From: Cytophagales bacterium
GTDB taxonomy: Bacteria > Bacteroidota > Bacteroidia > Cytophagales > Cyclobacteriaceae
NCBI GenBank assembly: GCA_020403045.1
Contig: JADBYK010000026.1
Coordinates: 1 to 64,000, forward strand
DNA: 64,000 nt
Direction of reading: 5' to 3'
Numbering within the stretch: the stretch's first letter is position 1; the number at the start of each line of letters is the position of its first letter. Position numbers and translations under genes: made by a program. This document shows positions 7,951 to 15,810 of the stretch, piece after piece. The notes under the pieces were generated by a model. That model saw nothing but the letters and a program-made list of their open reading frames with translations. It had not been told where the DNA came from and did not search any database.

Positions 7951-10459
7951 CCCTAAATCTTCTCACCATAGCCATGCCAAATCCAATCATCAATACAAAT
8001 GTGCCCAGCCACAATACGTTGATAAGAGGCTTTTCTAGTGCTTTGATAACTACCCAATCTTTTTGTCGGGCGTTGATACCCAGGAGAAATTCGTTTGTTT
8101 CAGGAAGTATGTTTAACAGCGTGATTTTAATTCCTAAATCATTTATTTCAGCAGGCAGGCGCCCCACTTGGCTTTTGTCCTTAATCAGGAAGAACGGACT
8201 CGCTGTGTAGGGTTCATGCTCCCCTTGTACTTTGATCATCGCCTGAACAGCCACATCTTCAGCAGCGAGCTTCACACCTTCAATCTCGTCAACACGTCTA
8301 ATCTCCTCGAGCATTGTGCTGTATTTTGAGTTGATAAAAAATTCTTCCCCAATTTTTACTTTCACTTCTTCCAGTTTTCCCCACTCAGGCTCTTCCTCGC
8401 GATTCATTGGTAACGAAACGTGTGTGTATAAGTCGCGGCTGAATTTTCTTTTGATGTCAGGGGAGGCAATGAAGCCACCCATTGCAGGATTGATTTGCAC
8501 GCGAGGGAAAAGTGAGGCTGCTACTTTTCCGTCTCTGCGAAGTTCTATTTCATAAAAAGTATTTTCCGGAAAAATCTCGATGGTATCTTTTGCATTGTAG
8601 AGCTTTTCATTTTGAAAAATAATGTCTTTTAGCGCCACGACTTTGAACGGATCGAGCGTGAGCTCAACATCATTTTTGTTAATGAAACCGCTTCTGTGTC
8701 TGGGTTCTAGTCGCTCACCTCGGTATTCGATGTCATAACCTGCCATTGACCTCGGTTCGTTGATAAAAAGGAGGAGGTTGTCGCGATTAAACTCTGTAGG
8801 TAATTCTTTTGAGATCAACATTCCCGTGTTGTTCAACGAAACCACTTTTGAGTAACCCGCAGAGAACATTACTCCAATGAGCATCATACCAATACCGATG
8901 TGAGCGACAGCACCACCCGATAATTTTGGGTTTAGTTTAGCGAGTGTAAATAATACCTTGAAGTTTGATACGATGAGGTAGAGCCCTGCCAGTGTTAAAA
9001 TTAAGTAGGCGGGATTGTAAACCTTAGCAATAGCGATTGTAAAGGCAAAGAGGAGCAATGTTATCAGAAGAGGGGTCAACATTTCCTGTTTTAGTTTTTC
9101 TTTGTCTATCTTCTTCCACCAAAAAAATTGCCCCGTTCCAGAAATGAGCGCCACTGCTACGCCAAACCACAATTGAAATTTTGAATAGAATTCGATTTGA
9201 TTGGCGGGAGGAGCCAAATTGGAAACGCCCCCGAAAAGCTCAATTATTTTGTTGTAGACCGGAATGGAAGTTGGCAACAAAACTTGAAAGCCCATCAAGC
9301 AAAGTGTCGTGGCACCAAGAAAAATCCAGAACTCACGCGAGTAGGTGGATACTTCTTTTTCCGATGAGGGAATTTCTTTCCAACGAATGATAGCCAACAC
9401 GATGGCTCCCAGCGTAAAGAACAGAAGGTAAATCAATAGTTGCCCCGAAAGCCCAAGATCGGTAAAAGCGTGAACAGAGGCATCGCCTAAGATTCCACTG
9501 CGCACAAGGAACGTAGCGTAAAGCAATAATAGGAAAACGGCAATGACCAGAATGATTGAGCTCTTAAGGGCAGTCTCACTGTTTTTGTAGGTGATCATGG
9601 TATGGATGGAAGCGATCAAAATCAACCACGGCACATACACTGCATTTTCAACAGGATCCCAGTTCCAATAGCCTCCAAAATTCAATGTTTCGTAAGCCCA
9701 ATAGCCACCCATTAGAATACCCAAGCCCAAAATGCCACCACCCAGCAGTGACCAAGGCAATGCTGGCTTTACCCACTCCACATATTTTTTTTGCCATAAC
9801 CCTGCGATGCAAAATGCGAAGGGGGGAAGTGTGAGTGCATATCCAAGAAACAGCGTAGGAGGGTGGATAACCATCCAATAGTTTTGAAGCAAAGCATTCA
9901 AGCCGTTGCCGTCTTTTGGAATAAAGTCAGGCTGTAGTTTGAAAATAGGATCATCCATGGCATCGCGAAGGAGGATGAACGGAGAACTGCCTAACTTGAG
10001 ATCGATACCGGGAATAACAACACCCAGTATCATAGAAGTCAAAAAAGCCTGAACCAACGTAAAGACGACCATCGTTGGAGCCTCCCAAGTCTTCTGTGTC
10101 TTAATAAGAATCAATCCAATAATGGCGTGCCAAAACATCCAAAGCAAAAAACTGCCCTCTTGCCCTTCCCAATAACATGAAAGCATATATTGCCCTGGCA
10201 GGTGCAATGAAGAATGAGAGTAGGCATAGTGGTATTCAAAATAATGTTGGTAGATAATCGTAAATAAAACAGCAACGACTCCAAAGACTCCGAGTACGTG
10301 GGCACCAAAAGCGAACCTGGCGTTAATTAGCCAAGAGTTCTTGCCTTCAATTTCTTTTAGTGTAGTAGCTTTCCAATAGGCAAATGCACTTAGCAAGGAA
10401 GTAACAAAAGCAGTGATAACCAGAAGATGGCCCAGGTTGCCGATGAAGTAATGCATCAA
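7934..10459 (-). CDS. ccmF: Cytochrome c haem lyase subunit CcmF/CcsA
   Basis: Polytopic inner-membrane protein of 841 residues that attaches haem delivered by CcmE to apocytochrome c on the outer face of the membrane. It has at least a dozen hydrophobic helices. The tryptophan-rich WWD haem-handling motif reads GGYWNWDPVENAVYVPW near residues 265-280, with conserved histidines in HPPTLFLGY and SIHTM. A large extracytoplasmic C-terminal domain (about 560-800) precedes a last helix. It is longer than E. coli CcmF (about 650). It is the last gene of the minus-strand ccm operon. Its final codons (FEND) are built from the flanking TTTGAAAAT repeat. Confidence 0.93.
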   Translation of the reverse strand: MMHYFIGNLGHLLVITAFVTSLLSAFAYWKATTLKEIEGKNSWLINARFAFGAHVLGVFGVVAVLFTIIYQHYFEYHYAYSHSSLHLPGQYMLSCYWEGQEGSFLLWMFWHAIIGLILIKTQKTWEAPTMVVFTLVQAFLTSMILGVVIPGIDLKLGSSPFILLRDAMDDPIFKLQPDFIPKDGNGLNALLQNYWMVIHPPTLFLGYALTLPPFAFCIAGLWQKKYVEWVKPALPWSLLGGGILGLGILMGGYWAYETLNFGGYWNWDPVENAVYVPWLILIASIHTMITYKNSETALKSSIILVIAVFLLLLYATFLVRSGILGDASVHAFTDLGLSGQLLIYLLFFTLGAIVLAIIRWKEIPSSEKEVSTYSREFWIFLGATTLCLMGFQVLLPTSIPVYNKIIELFGGVSNLAPPANQIEFYSKFQLWFGVAVALISGTGQFFWWKKIDKEKLKQEMLTPLLITLLLFAFTIAIAKVYNPAYLILTLAGLYLIVSNFKVLFTLAKLNPKLSGGAVAHIGIGMMLIGVMFSAGYSKVVSLNNTGMLISKELPTEFNRDNLLLFINEPRSMAGYDIEYRGERLEPRHRSGFINKNDVELTLDPFKVVALKDIIFQNEKLYNAKDTIEIFPENTFYEIELRRDGKVAASLFPRVQINPAMGGFIASPDIKRKFSRDLYTHVSLPMNREEEPEWGKLEEVKVKIGEEFFINSKYSTMLEEIRRVDEIEGVKLAAEDVAVQAMIKVQGEHEPYTASPFFLIKDKSQVGRLPAEINDLGIKITLLNILPETNEFLLGINARQKDWVVIKALEKPLINVLWLGTFVLMIGFGMAMVRRFREFEND

Positions 10460-10524
10460 TTTGAAAATTTGAAAATGAAATAATTTGAAAATGTACCTAG
10501 TCGAACGAAGTCAATCTTCAAATT
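10460..10524. repeat. Octad repeat TTTGAAAA with inverted copy, ccmF-ccmE spacer
   Basis: TTTGAAAA occurs in register at 10460, 10468 and 10484, with a degenerate unit at 10476. TCTTCAAATT (10515-10524) is the inverse of AATTTGAAGA, a variant of the same unit, and touches the ccmE stop codon. The same unit family flanks the other side of ccmF. Confidence 0.65.
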
Positions 10525-10933
10525 AAACACCGGCATTCAACTTCTGTTCTTGATATTTTGAAGGACACTTCAGTAAGATTTTTTTTGCGATGAATTGACT
10601 GTTTTCATAGCTTCCGATCACCACCACTTTTTCAGAGCGCAGAAAGTCAGGAGGCATAGGTTCGTTGTAAAAGACTTTTTGTTCTTTGTTTTTGTCATCT
10701 ATTAGTAGGAAGGAGAAGGAAAGATTATCAGTGCTTTTTTCGATACCCATGACCTGCCCAGCCCCGTCCTTTGGCAACTGACCCACCACGTGAACTTGGG
10801 TAGAACTTCCTGTTGAGGCAAGTTGGTAGGCCTGCTCGAAATTGACATACGTACTAGCATCTCCCGCGGTAGAGATTATAATGACAATTGCTACAGCGAT
10901 CACTCCTACTGCCAAAATATGTGACTTTTTCAT
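10523..10933 (-). CDS. ccmE: Cytochrome c maturation haem chaperone CcmE, CxxxY type
   Basis: A 136-residue periplasmic haem chaperone anchored by one N-terminal helix (about 6-24). It receives haem exported with CcmC and delivers it to CcmF. The OB-fold region contains VHVVGQLPKDG and FYNEPMPPDF. Where classical CcmE has HxxxY, this protein has CPSKY near residue 123, so Cys would replace the covalently haem-binding His. CxxxY CcmE proteins are known from the variant Ccm pathway of some archaea and Desulfovibrio. It lies between ccmD and ccmF. Confidence 0.92.
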   Translation of the reverse strand: MKKSHILAVGVIAVAIVIIISTAGDASTYVNFEQAYQLASTGSSTQVHVVGQLPKDGAGQVMGIEKSTDNLSFSFLLIDDKNKEQKVFYNEPMPPDFLRSEKVVVIGSYENSQFIAKKILLKCPSKYQEQKLNAGV

Positions 10934-10953
10934 AGATCAGACTTTTTCAACTA

Positions 10954-10961
10954 CAAAGTTA
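10954..10961 (-). promoter_or_regulatory. TAnnTTTG -7 element upstream of ccmE
   Basis: On the minus strand this reads TAACTTTG, 20 bp before the ccmE start. It could start an internal transcript for ccmE-ccmF in addition to read-through from ccmC-ccmD. No clear -33 TTG was found. The 118-bp spacer holds nothing else recognised. Confidence 0.4.
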
Positions 10962-11051
10962 ACCCAAAACAAAGGAGCTAAGCAGAATTCCACTTAAAAA
11001 AGTGCGACCAGAAAAGGTAAATGAATTACGCGAAAGCGACCAAGAAGCAGC

Positions 11052-11285
11052 TTATTTTTTTGCTTCGGGAATCCTTTTTTCCAAGCGAGAAACTTTACGG
11101 TCTAAGGAAATTAAATATCCAATTAGCCCCAATAAAATAACAAGTACAATGGCTACTACCACATAAATTTTACCGCTTGAACGTAAGCTATCCGCCATTT
11201 CTACCTCTTGTGCAAAAAGGGTCAATGGACTTACCGACAATGCCCAACAAATTTTAACTATTTTGCTCATCTTCAAGTTCTTCAA
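11052..11285 (-). CDS. ccmD: CcmD-like small membrane protein
   Basis: A 77-residue protein with an N-terminal signal-like helix ending ALSVSPLTLFAQ, then one transmembrane helix (about 39-61) and a charged tail SLDRKVSRLEKRIPE. This matches the small CcmD-family proteins of Bacteroidetes, which help release haem-loaded CcmE from CcmC. The start overlaps ccmC by 32 bp; an ATG five codons on (11270) is an alternative. Assignment rests on topology and position rather than strong motifs. Confidence 0.7.
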   Translation of the reverse strand: MKNLKMSKIVKICWALSVSPLTLFAQEVEMADSLRSSGKIYVVVAIVLVILLGLIGYLISLDRKVSRLEKRIPEAKK

Positions 11286-11934
11286 GTTTTTCAGTTAACA
11301 GGTGGGTTCGAACAAGTAACGAAGCAATCCAAGTTCCCATGGCGATCCAGCCAATGACAGCCGGATAAAAAACCATTCTCATTTTACTGTCTAAGTCGTA
11401 CATATTGAAACCCGGATTACCGCCACTCCCCGGATGCATGGAGCTGGTCATTCTTGGGATAATAAATATGAGGGGAATCATGGCGGCAAAAGCAAAGATA
11501 TTGTAAACGGCACTCAGCCTTGATCTTTGCTCCTGGTTGGCAACCGATCCTCGTAAAATGAAATAAGCAAAGTAAACAAGGAGAGCTATCGCAGCACCGT
11601 TTTGTTTAGGATCGCCATGCCACGGAGAGCCCCATGTATAATTGGCCCAAATCATTCCGGTCACAATGCCCAGAAGCCCAAGCACTAAACCAATAGTCGC
11701 AAAGGAAATGGAATAAGTGTCATGAATGGATTGAGAATTTCGCAAGTATTGAATGGCGTGGTAAGTAGAGACTAAAAACATGGCCACCATTCCAAACCAC
11801 ATAGGCACATGGAAATAAAGGGCTCGGATAGTTTCGTTAACGATGTTCAGTCTGGGCACTTCAAACAACAGGCCACCCACTACCGAATAAATCAGAAGGA
11901 GAGCAGCACTTATTTTCCACCACTGTTTTTTCAT
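11254..11934 (-). CDS. ccmC: Cytochrome c maturation haem-handling protein CcmC
   Basis: A 226-residue protein with six hydrophobic helices that loads haem onto CcmE. The WWD-type loop is present as WANYTWGSPWHGDPK near residues 95-110, with a divergent core in which W-G-x-x-W-x-x-D is kept. Candidate haem-ligating histidines occur in LYFHVPMW near residue 42 and SSMHPGSGG near 165. The gene sits between ccmB (6-bp gap) and ccmD (overlap). Confidence 0.9.
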   Translation of the reverse strand: MKKQWWKISAALLLIYSVVGGLLFEVPRLNIVNETIRALYFHVPMWFGMVAMFLVSTYHAIQYLRNSQSIHDTYSISFATIGLVLGLLGIVTGMIWANYTWGSPWHGDPKQNGAAIALLVYFAYFILRGSVANQEQRSRLSAVYNIFAFAAMIPLIFIIPRMTSSMHPGSGGNPGFNMYDLDSKMRMVFYPAVIGWIAMGTWIASLLVRTHLLTEKLEELEDEQNS

Positions 11935-11940
11935 TTGCGA

Positions 11941-12624
11941 TTAAGTGCGCCAAATATACGGGAACAGTAAGTAAGACGCAGCTGTAACCAGGCAATTAAT
12001 TGCCACCATAGTTAGCAGTTCGTCATAGTTAGTGCTGGCTTCCAGTCCGTCAATACAGTTTTTGGTAATTTTAATGGAAAGCAAAAGAATGGAGATAACG
12101 ATTGGAAAGCTAAGAACCGTCATCACGATATGACTATTATTTGCTTTTGCCGCAATTCCCGATAAAAGTGTCAACGAAGCAGCAAACCCCCATGCTGTTA
12201 AGGCTATCGTAAGAATGAACGGCCAAGTTGTTTCGATCGGATTGGAAAGAAACAAAACAAATAACCCCAAACCTGCCAAGGCGAGCACAAGGCAAAGGAG
12301 AAAATTATAAATCAGTTTCGATAAAACGATGGACTCGGGGCTTACTAGAGAATAAAAATACAAATCCTGTCCCCTCTTTTCACCAATGAAACTTTTGGCA
12401 ATAGTGTTGATCGAAGAAAACAAAATCGTCACCCAAAACAACGCACTCCAAACCAGCGGGCTTATTAGGTTTTGCCTTAAATTAAAAGTCAGGTAGTAGA
12501 TAAAAACCGTGCTGAATAAGTAGAGTGCTAAGCCAGAGAAAACTGATTTTCTCCTTAACTCAAGTGTGAGTTCTTTCTTAAGCAGAGTCTTAATTTTTGT
12601 CAAGTTTTTCTTCAGAGAGGGCAA
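11941..12624 (-). CDS. ccmB: Haem exporter subunit CcmB
   Basis: A 227-residue membrane subunit of the CcmAB ABC complex that powers release of haem-loaded CcmE. It has a basic amino end (LLKKELTLELRRKS) and six hydrophobic helices. FIGEKRGQDLYFYSL near residue 80 is the typical cytoplasmic segment, and SLTLLSGIAAKANNS follows. The ATPase CcmA is not in the window. The start at 12624 lies 35 bp inside the upstream wzz-like gene; a TTG at 12603, with 14 bp overlap, is possible and would give the more usual short amino end. Confidence 0.88.
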   Translation of the reverse strand: MPSLKKNLTKIKTLLKKELTLELRRKSVFSGLALYLFSTVFIYYLTFNLRQNLISPLVWSALFWVTILFSSINTIAKSFIGEKRGQDLYFYSLVSPESIVLSKLIYNFLLCLVLALAGLGLFVLFLSNPIETTWPFILTIALTAWGFAASLTLLSGIAAKANNSHIVMTVLSFPIVISILLLSIKITKNCIDGLEASTNYDELLTMVAINCLVTAASYLLFPYIWRT

Positions 12625-13465
12625 CGATTTTTCGCAATCCTTTTATTGCAATGAGTGCAAATACGAAAAAGATTCCTAGAGAGGCACCTGACGCCAAACT
12701 GATCGATAATTTTGGACTTACAGGCTTTTTATAAACAGTAAAGCCTTCTACTAGTTGAATGCTGTTCACCAATTCCAGACCATTTTTATAGTTGATCTGT
12801 TCTTTATTTAGTTCGATAATTTTTGAATAGATATTGGTCGGGTCAACTAACATCATTTCAGCACTATTTGAATAAATAGGTTTGCCGGTAAATAATCTCT
12901 TTTTAAGACTATCCAACGAGCTAATTTCTTGACCGACTTTTTCGATCATGGCTTTATAGTAGTCTACTCTTTGCCTTACTCTTACTTTTACAAATTCATT
13001 ATTTCTTAGATAATTAATAAGACCGTTTTGCAAATCAGGCAGAATCGTATTATCACTAGTTCTAATTGTTATTATAAATGTGTTGTTCTCTTTCTCCGTT
13101 GCGCTGACTTGCTTCTGCTTTACACTTTCAATTTTTACCCTTCGTAGCGAGGCCGCTTTCTCTGCGCTTATGCCCATGCGATTTCCTAAAGTTTCCCAAT
13201 TCCGTTCCTTTATCAGCAAATCCATGCTTTCGGCTATTCGCTCTCCGTATGATTCGGTAAGAATGTCAGACTGAATGATCATGTTGCTCTCGTAGACTTT
13301 CGGCACCAACTGATGGAAAGCAAGTCCTAATAGTGAGCCAATTACAAAAGCAAGAACGAGTGACCTAAAATTGTTTTTGATACCGAGCGTGACCTTCGCT
13401 AAAAGTTCAAGTAAGTCGATCTCATCGGAAGAACTGGCATTGGCTTGCTTTTGATTTTCAATCAT
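12590..13465 (-). CDS. Wzz/chain-length-determinant-like protein
   Basis: A 291-residue protein with the polysaccharide co-polymerase layout: a short cytoplasmic amino end, a first helix at about 37-55 (FRSLVLAFVIGSLLGLAF), a largely helical extracytoplasmic domain, and a second helix at about 250-270 preceded by the Pro-rich YKKPVSPKLS. Wzz proteins set the repeat number of Wzy-polymerised glycans. It diverges from the polysaccharide locus across a 67-bp promoter region, so it probably serves that locus although it heads the ccm operon and overlaps ccmB. It lacks a tyrosine-kinase domain. Confidence 0.75.
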   Translation of the reverse strand: MIENQKQANASSSDEIDLLELLAKVTLGIKNNFRSLVLAFVIGSLLGLAFHQLVPKVYESNMIIQSDILTESYGERIAESMDLLIKERNWETLGNRMGISAEKAASLRRVKIESVKQKQVSATEKENNTFIITIRTSDNTILPDLQNGLINYLRNNEFVKVRVRQRVDYYKAMIEKVGQEISSLDSLKKRLFTGKPIYSNSAEMMLVDPTNIYSKIIELNKEQINYKNGLELVNSIQLVEGFTVYKKPVSPKLSISLASGASLGIFFVFALIAIKGLRKIVALSEEKLDKN

Positions 13466-13489
13466 GGGTATAGGCTGTTATTATTTCTG

Positions 13490-13497
13490 CAAATCTA
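13490..13497 (-). promoter_or_regulatory. TAnnTTTG -7 element for wzz-ccm operon
   Basis: The minus strand reads TAGATTTG, 24 bp before the wzz-like ATG. It is back-to-back with the plus-strand element at 13511. No matching -33 TTG was identified. Confidence 0.4.
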
Positions 13498-13510
13498 AAC
13501 AGAATTGATG

Positions 13511-13518
13511 TACTTTTG
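13511..13518 (+). promoter_or_regulatory. TAnnTTTG -7 element at the head of the polysaccharide locus
   Basis: TACTTTTG lies 14 bp before the first possible start codon of the epimerase gene. A start about 7 nt downstream would leave a leader of only about 8-11 nt, so the mRNA would be nearly leaderless. Confidence 0.45.
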
Positions 13519-13532
13519 AGGTAAAAATTTGT

Positions 13533-14555
13533 TTGGTGAACAATAGCATTTTAGTTACCGGAGCCGCTGGATTCATTGGGTTCCACTTATCGGAAAGGCT
13601 TCTGAAAGATGGTAGTCAAGTAATAGGAGTGGACAGTATTAACGACTATTATGATGTGCAGCTGAAGGAAGCTCGCCTTAGAATCCTTAAGAATTACCCA
13701 AACTTTATCTTTCACCGGCTCGATATTAGTGACAAATCACAGGTTGATGACTTGTTCAATGCCGCTAGGATTGACTATGCGGTAAATCTTGCTGCTCAGG
13801 CGGGTGTTCGTCATTCGATCGAACATCCCTACACCTATTTACACAGCAATATCGAAGGATTTCTAAATATTTTAGAGGGTTGCCGTAATAACCCAGTTAA
13901 GCACTTGATTTATGCTTCTTCGAGCTCTGTATATGGAGGAAACCAGAAAATGCCCTTCTCTACAGGTGATAATGTAGACCATCCACTTGCATTGTATGCA
14001 GCAAGTAAAAGGTCGAATGAGTTGATGGCTCACGCATATTCAAATTTGTATAACATACCTACGACAGGCTTACGTTTTTTCTCGGCCTACGGACCTTATG
14101 GAAGACCAGATATGGCGCTTTTCATTTTCACAAAGTCGATTTTGGAAGGAACACCAATCAATGTTTTTAATTACGGTAAAATGAAAAGGGATTTTACCTT
14201 TGTTGATGATCTGGTAGAATGCATTGTTCGTCTTATTCCCAAAATACCCCAATTGAATAAAGATTGGGATAGGATACAATTAGACCCCGCAACAAGTTTT
14301 GCACCCTATAGAATATTTAACGTTGGCAATAGCTCTACCGTTGAGCTCGTTAGGTATATTGAAATTATTGAAGAAAAATTAGGTAAAAAAGCAATAAAGA
14401 ACCTTATGCCTATGCAAGACGGTGATGTGCCAGATGCCCTTGCTGACGTTCAGGATTTACAAAAAGAAATCGACTTCAAACCCTCAACTCCCATCGAGGT
14501 AGGTGTCGGGAAATTTATTGATTGGTATTTGGACTACTATAAAGTAAGGTTGTAG
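13533..14555 (+). CDS. UDP-glucuronate 4-epimerase-like NAD-dependent epimerase
   Basis: A 340-residue extended SDR. The Rossmann motif GAAGFIGFHLSERL is at the amino end, SSSSVYGG and catalytic YAASK lie near residues 130-155, and RFFSAYGPYGRPDMA follows. The insert DSINDYYDVQLKEARL is typical of UDP-glucuronate 4-epimerases (CapI/LpsL). Beside a UDP-GlcNAc dehydrogenase, it could instead epimerise an N-acetylated uronate, as TviC does. The start is TTG at 13533 or GTG at 13536. First gene of the locus; one base separates its stop from the next gene. Confidence 0.85.
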   Translation: MVNNSILVTGAAGFIGFHLSERLLKDGSQVIGVDSINDYYDVQLKEARLRILKNYPNFIFHRLDISDKSQVDDLFNAARIDYAVNLAAQAGVRHSIEHPYTYLHSNIEGFLNILEGCRNNPVKHLIYASSSSVYGGNQKMPFSTGDNVDHPLALYAASKRSNELMAHAYSNLYNIPTTGLRFFSAYGPYGRPDMALFIFTKSILEGTPINVFNYGKMKRDFTFVDDLVECIVRLIPKIPQLNKDWDRIQLDPATSFAPYRIFNVGNSSTVELVRYIEIIEEKLGKKAIKNLMPMQDGDVPDALADVQDLQKEIDFKPSTPIEVGVGKFIDWYLDYYKVRL

Positions 14556-14556
14556 A

Positions 14557-15807
14557 ATGGAAAAAATTGGAATTATAGGACTCGGTTATGTTGGGCTGCC
14601 ACTGGCCGTTGAATTCGGTAAAATTGCAGAAGTAATTGGCTTTGATATTAACGAACAGAGGATTGCTGAGCTTACGAATGGCATTGATAGAACGCTAGAG
14701 GTGGATGCAGAGGGATTGAAGTCCGCAAAAATGCTAACCTTCACATCAAACGCGCAACAACTTCAATCCGTAAATTATTTCATTGTTACGGTTCCGACCC
14801 CGGTTGATGTTTATAAAAACCCGGATTTGACTCCGCTTATCAAAGCAAGTGAAACGGTCGGGAAAGTTTTGAAAAAAGGAGATATCGTGATTTATGAATC
14901 TACCGTTTACCCAGGCTGCACGGAAGAGGATTGCGTTCCTGTGTTGGAGAAGTTTAGCGGACTGAAGTTCAACATTGATTTCTTCTGCGGCTATTCTCCG
15001 GAAAGAATTAATCCTGGAGATAAACAACATCGGCTGCCGAATATCAAGAAAGTAACAAGTGGGAGCACGCCTGAAATTGCGGAGCGAGTCGATCAACTCT
15101 ACAAGAAAATTATTGTTGCCGGTACCCATAAAGCATCGAGCATCAAAGTTGCCGAAGCAGCTAAAGTCATAGAGAACGCCCAACGGGATATAAACATCGC
15201 TTTTGTGAACGAACTTTCACTGATTTTTGAACGAATGAACATCGACACGCACGAAGTGTTAGAGGCGGCTGGTACCAAGTGGAACTTTCTTCCCTACAAG
15301 CCAGGCCTGGTAGGAGGACACTGCATTGGCGTAGACCCTTATTATCTTACGTACAAAGCGGACAGCCTGGGTTACTACCCACAGGTAATTTTGGCGGGAA
15401 GGCGAATCAATGATAACATGGGTACGCATATTGCAAACCGAGTAATCAAACTGATGACTCAACACGATTTACCCATCAAAAATTCTAAGGTTCTGGTTCT
15501 AGGTATTACGTTTAAAGAGAATTGCCCCGATATCCGAAACAGTCGTGCCATTGATGTGATTCGAGAATTGCAAAGCTTTGGAGCGAACGTTGAAGTTTAT
15601 GATCCACATGCGAGTAGTGATGAAGTCGAGCATGAATATGGCATCCGGTTGATTGATAAACCGGATAAGAAGTATTCTGCTATTGTGTTGGCGGTTAGCC
15701 ATCAAGAATTCAAACACATCGATTGGGCATTGATCAGAAATGACCAGACGATCGTATATGATGTAAAAGGGTTTTTAGACAGATCTCAGATTTCGGCAAG
15801 ATTATAG
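14557..15807 (+). CDS. tviB: UDP-N-acetylhexosamine 6-dehydrogenase (TviB/WbpO type)
   Basis: A 416-residue nucleotide-sugar dehydrogenase performing a two-step NAD oxidation at C6. It has an N-terminal Rossmann domain (GLGYVGLPLAVEFG), PTPVDVYKNPDLTPL near 85, YESTVYPGCTEE near 110, the catalytic Cys in GGHCIGVDPYYLT near residue 250, and a UDP-binding domain with FKENCPDIRNSRAID. It resembles Salmonella TviB closely along its length. With WbpB-, WbpE- and WbpD-like genes downstream, its likely product is UDP-GlcNAc-uronate; UDP-GalNAc as substrate cannot be excluded. Confidence 0.9.
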   Translation: MEKIGIIGLGYVGLPLAVEFGKIAEVIGFDINEQRIAELTNGIDRTLEVDAEGLKSAKMLTFTSNAQQLQSVNYFIVTVPTPVDVYKNPDLTPLIKASETVGKVLKKGDIVIYESTVYPGCTEEDCVPVLEKFSGLKFNIDFFCGYSPERINPGDKQHRLPNIKKVTSGSTPEIAERVDQLYKKIIVAGTHKASSIKVAEAAKVIENAQRDINIAFVNELSLIFERMNIDTHEVLEAAGTKWNFLPYKPGLVGGHCIGVDPYYLTYKADSLGYYPQVILAGRRINDNMGTHIANRVIKLMTQHDLPIKNSKVLVLGITFKENCPDIRNSRAIDVIRELQSFGANVEVYDPHASSDEVEHEYGIRLIDKPDKKYSAIVLAVSHQEFKHIDWALIRNDQTIVYDVKGFLDRSQISARL

Positions 15808-15810
15808 TCA

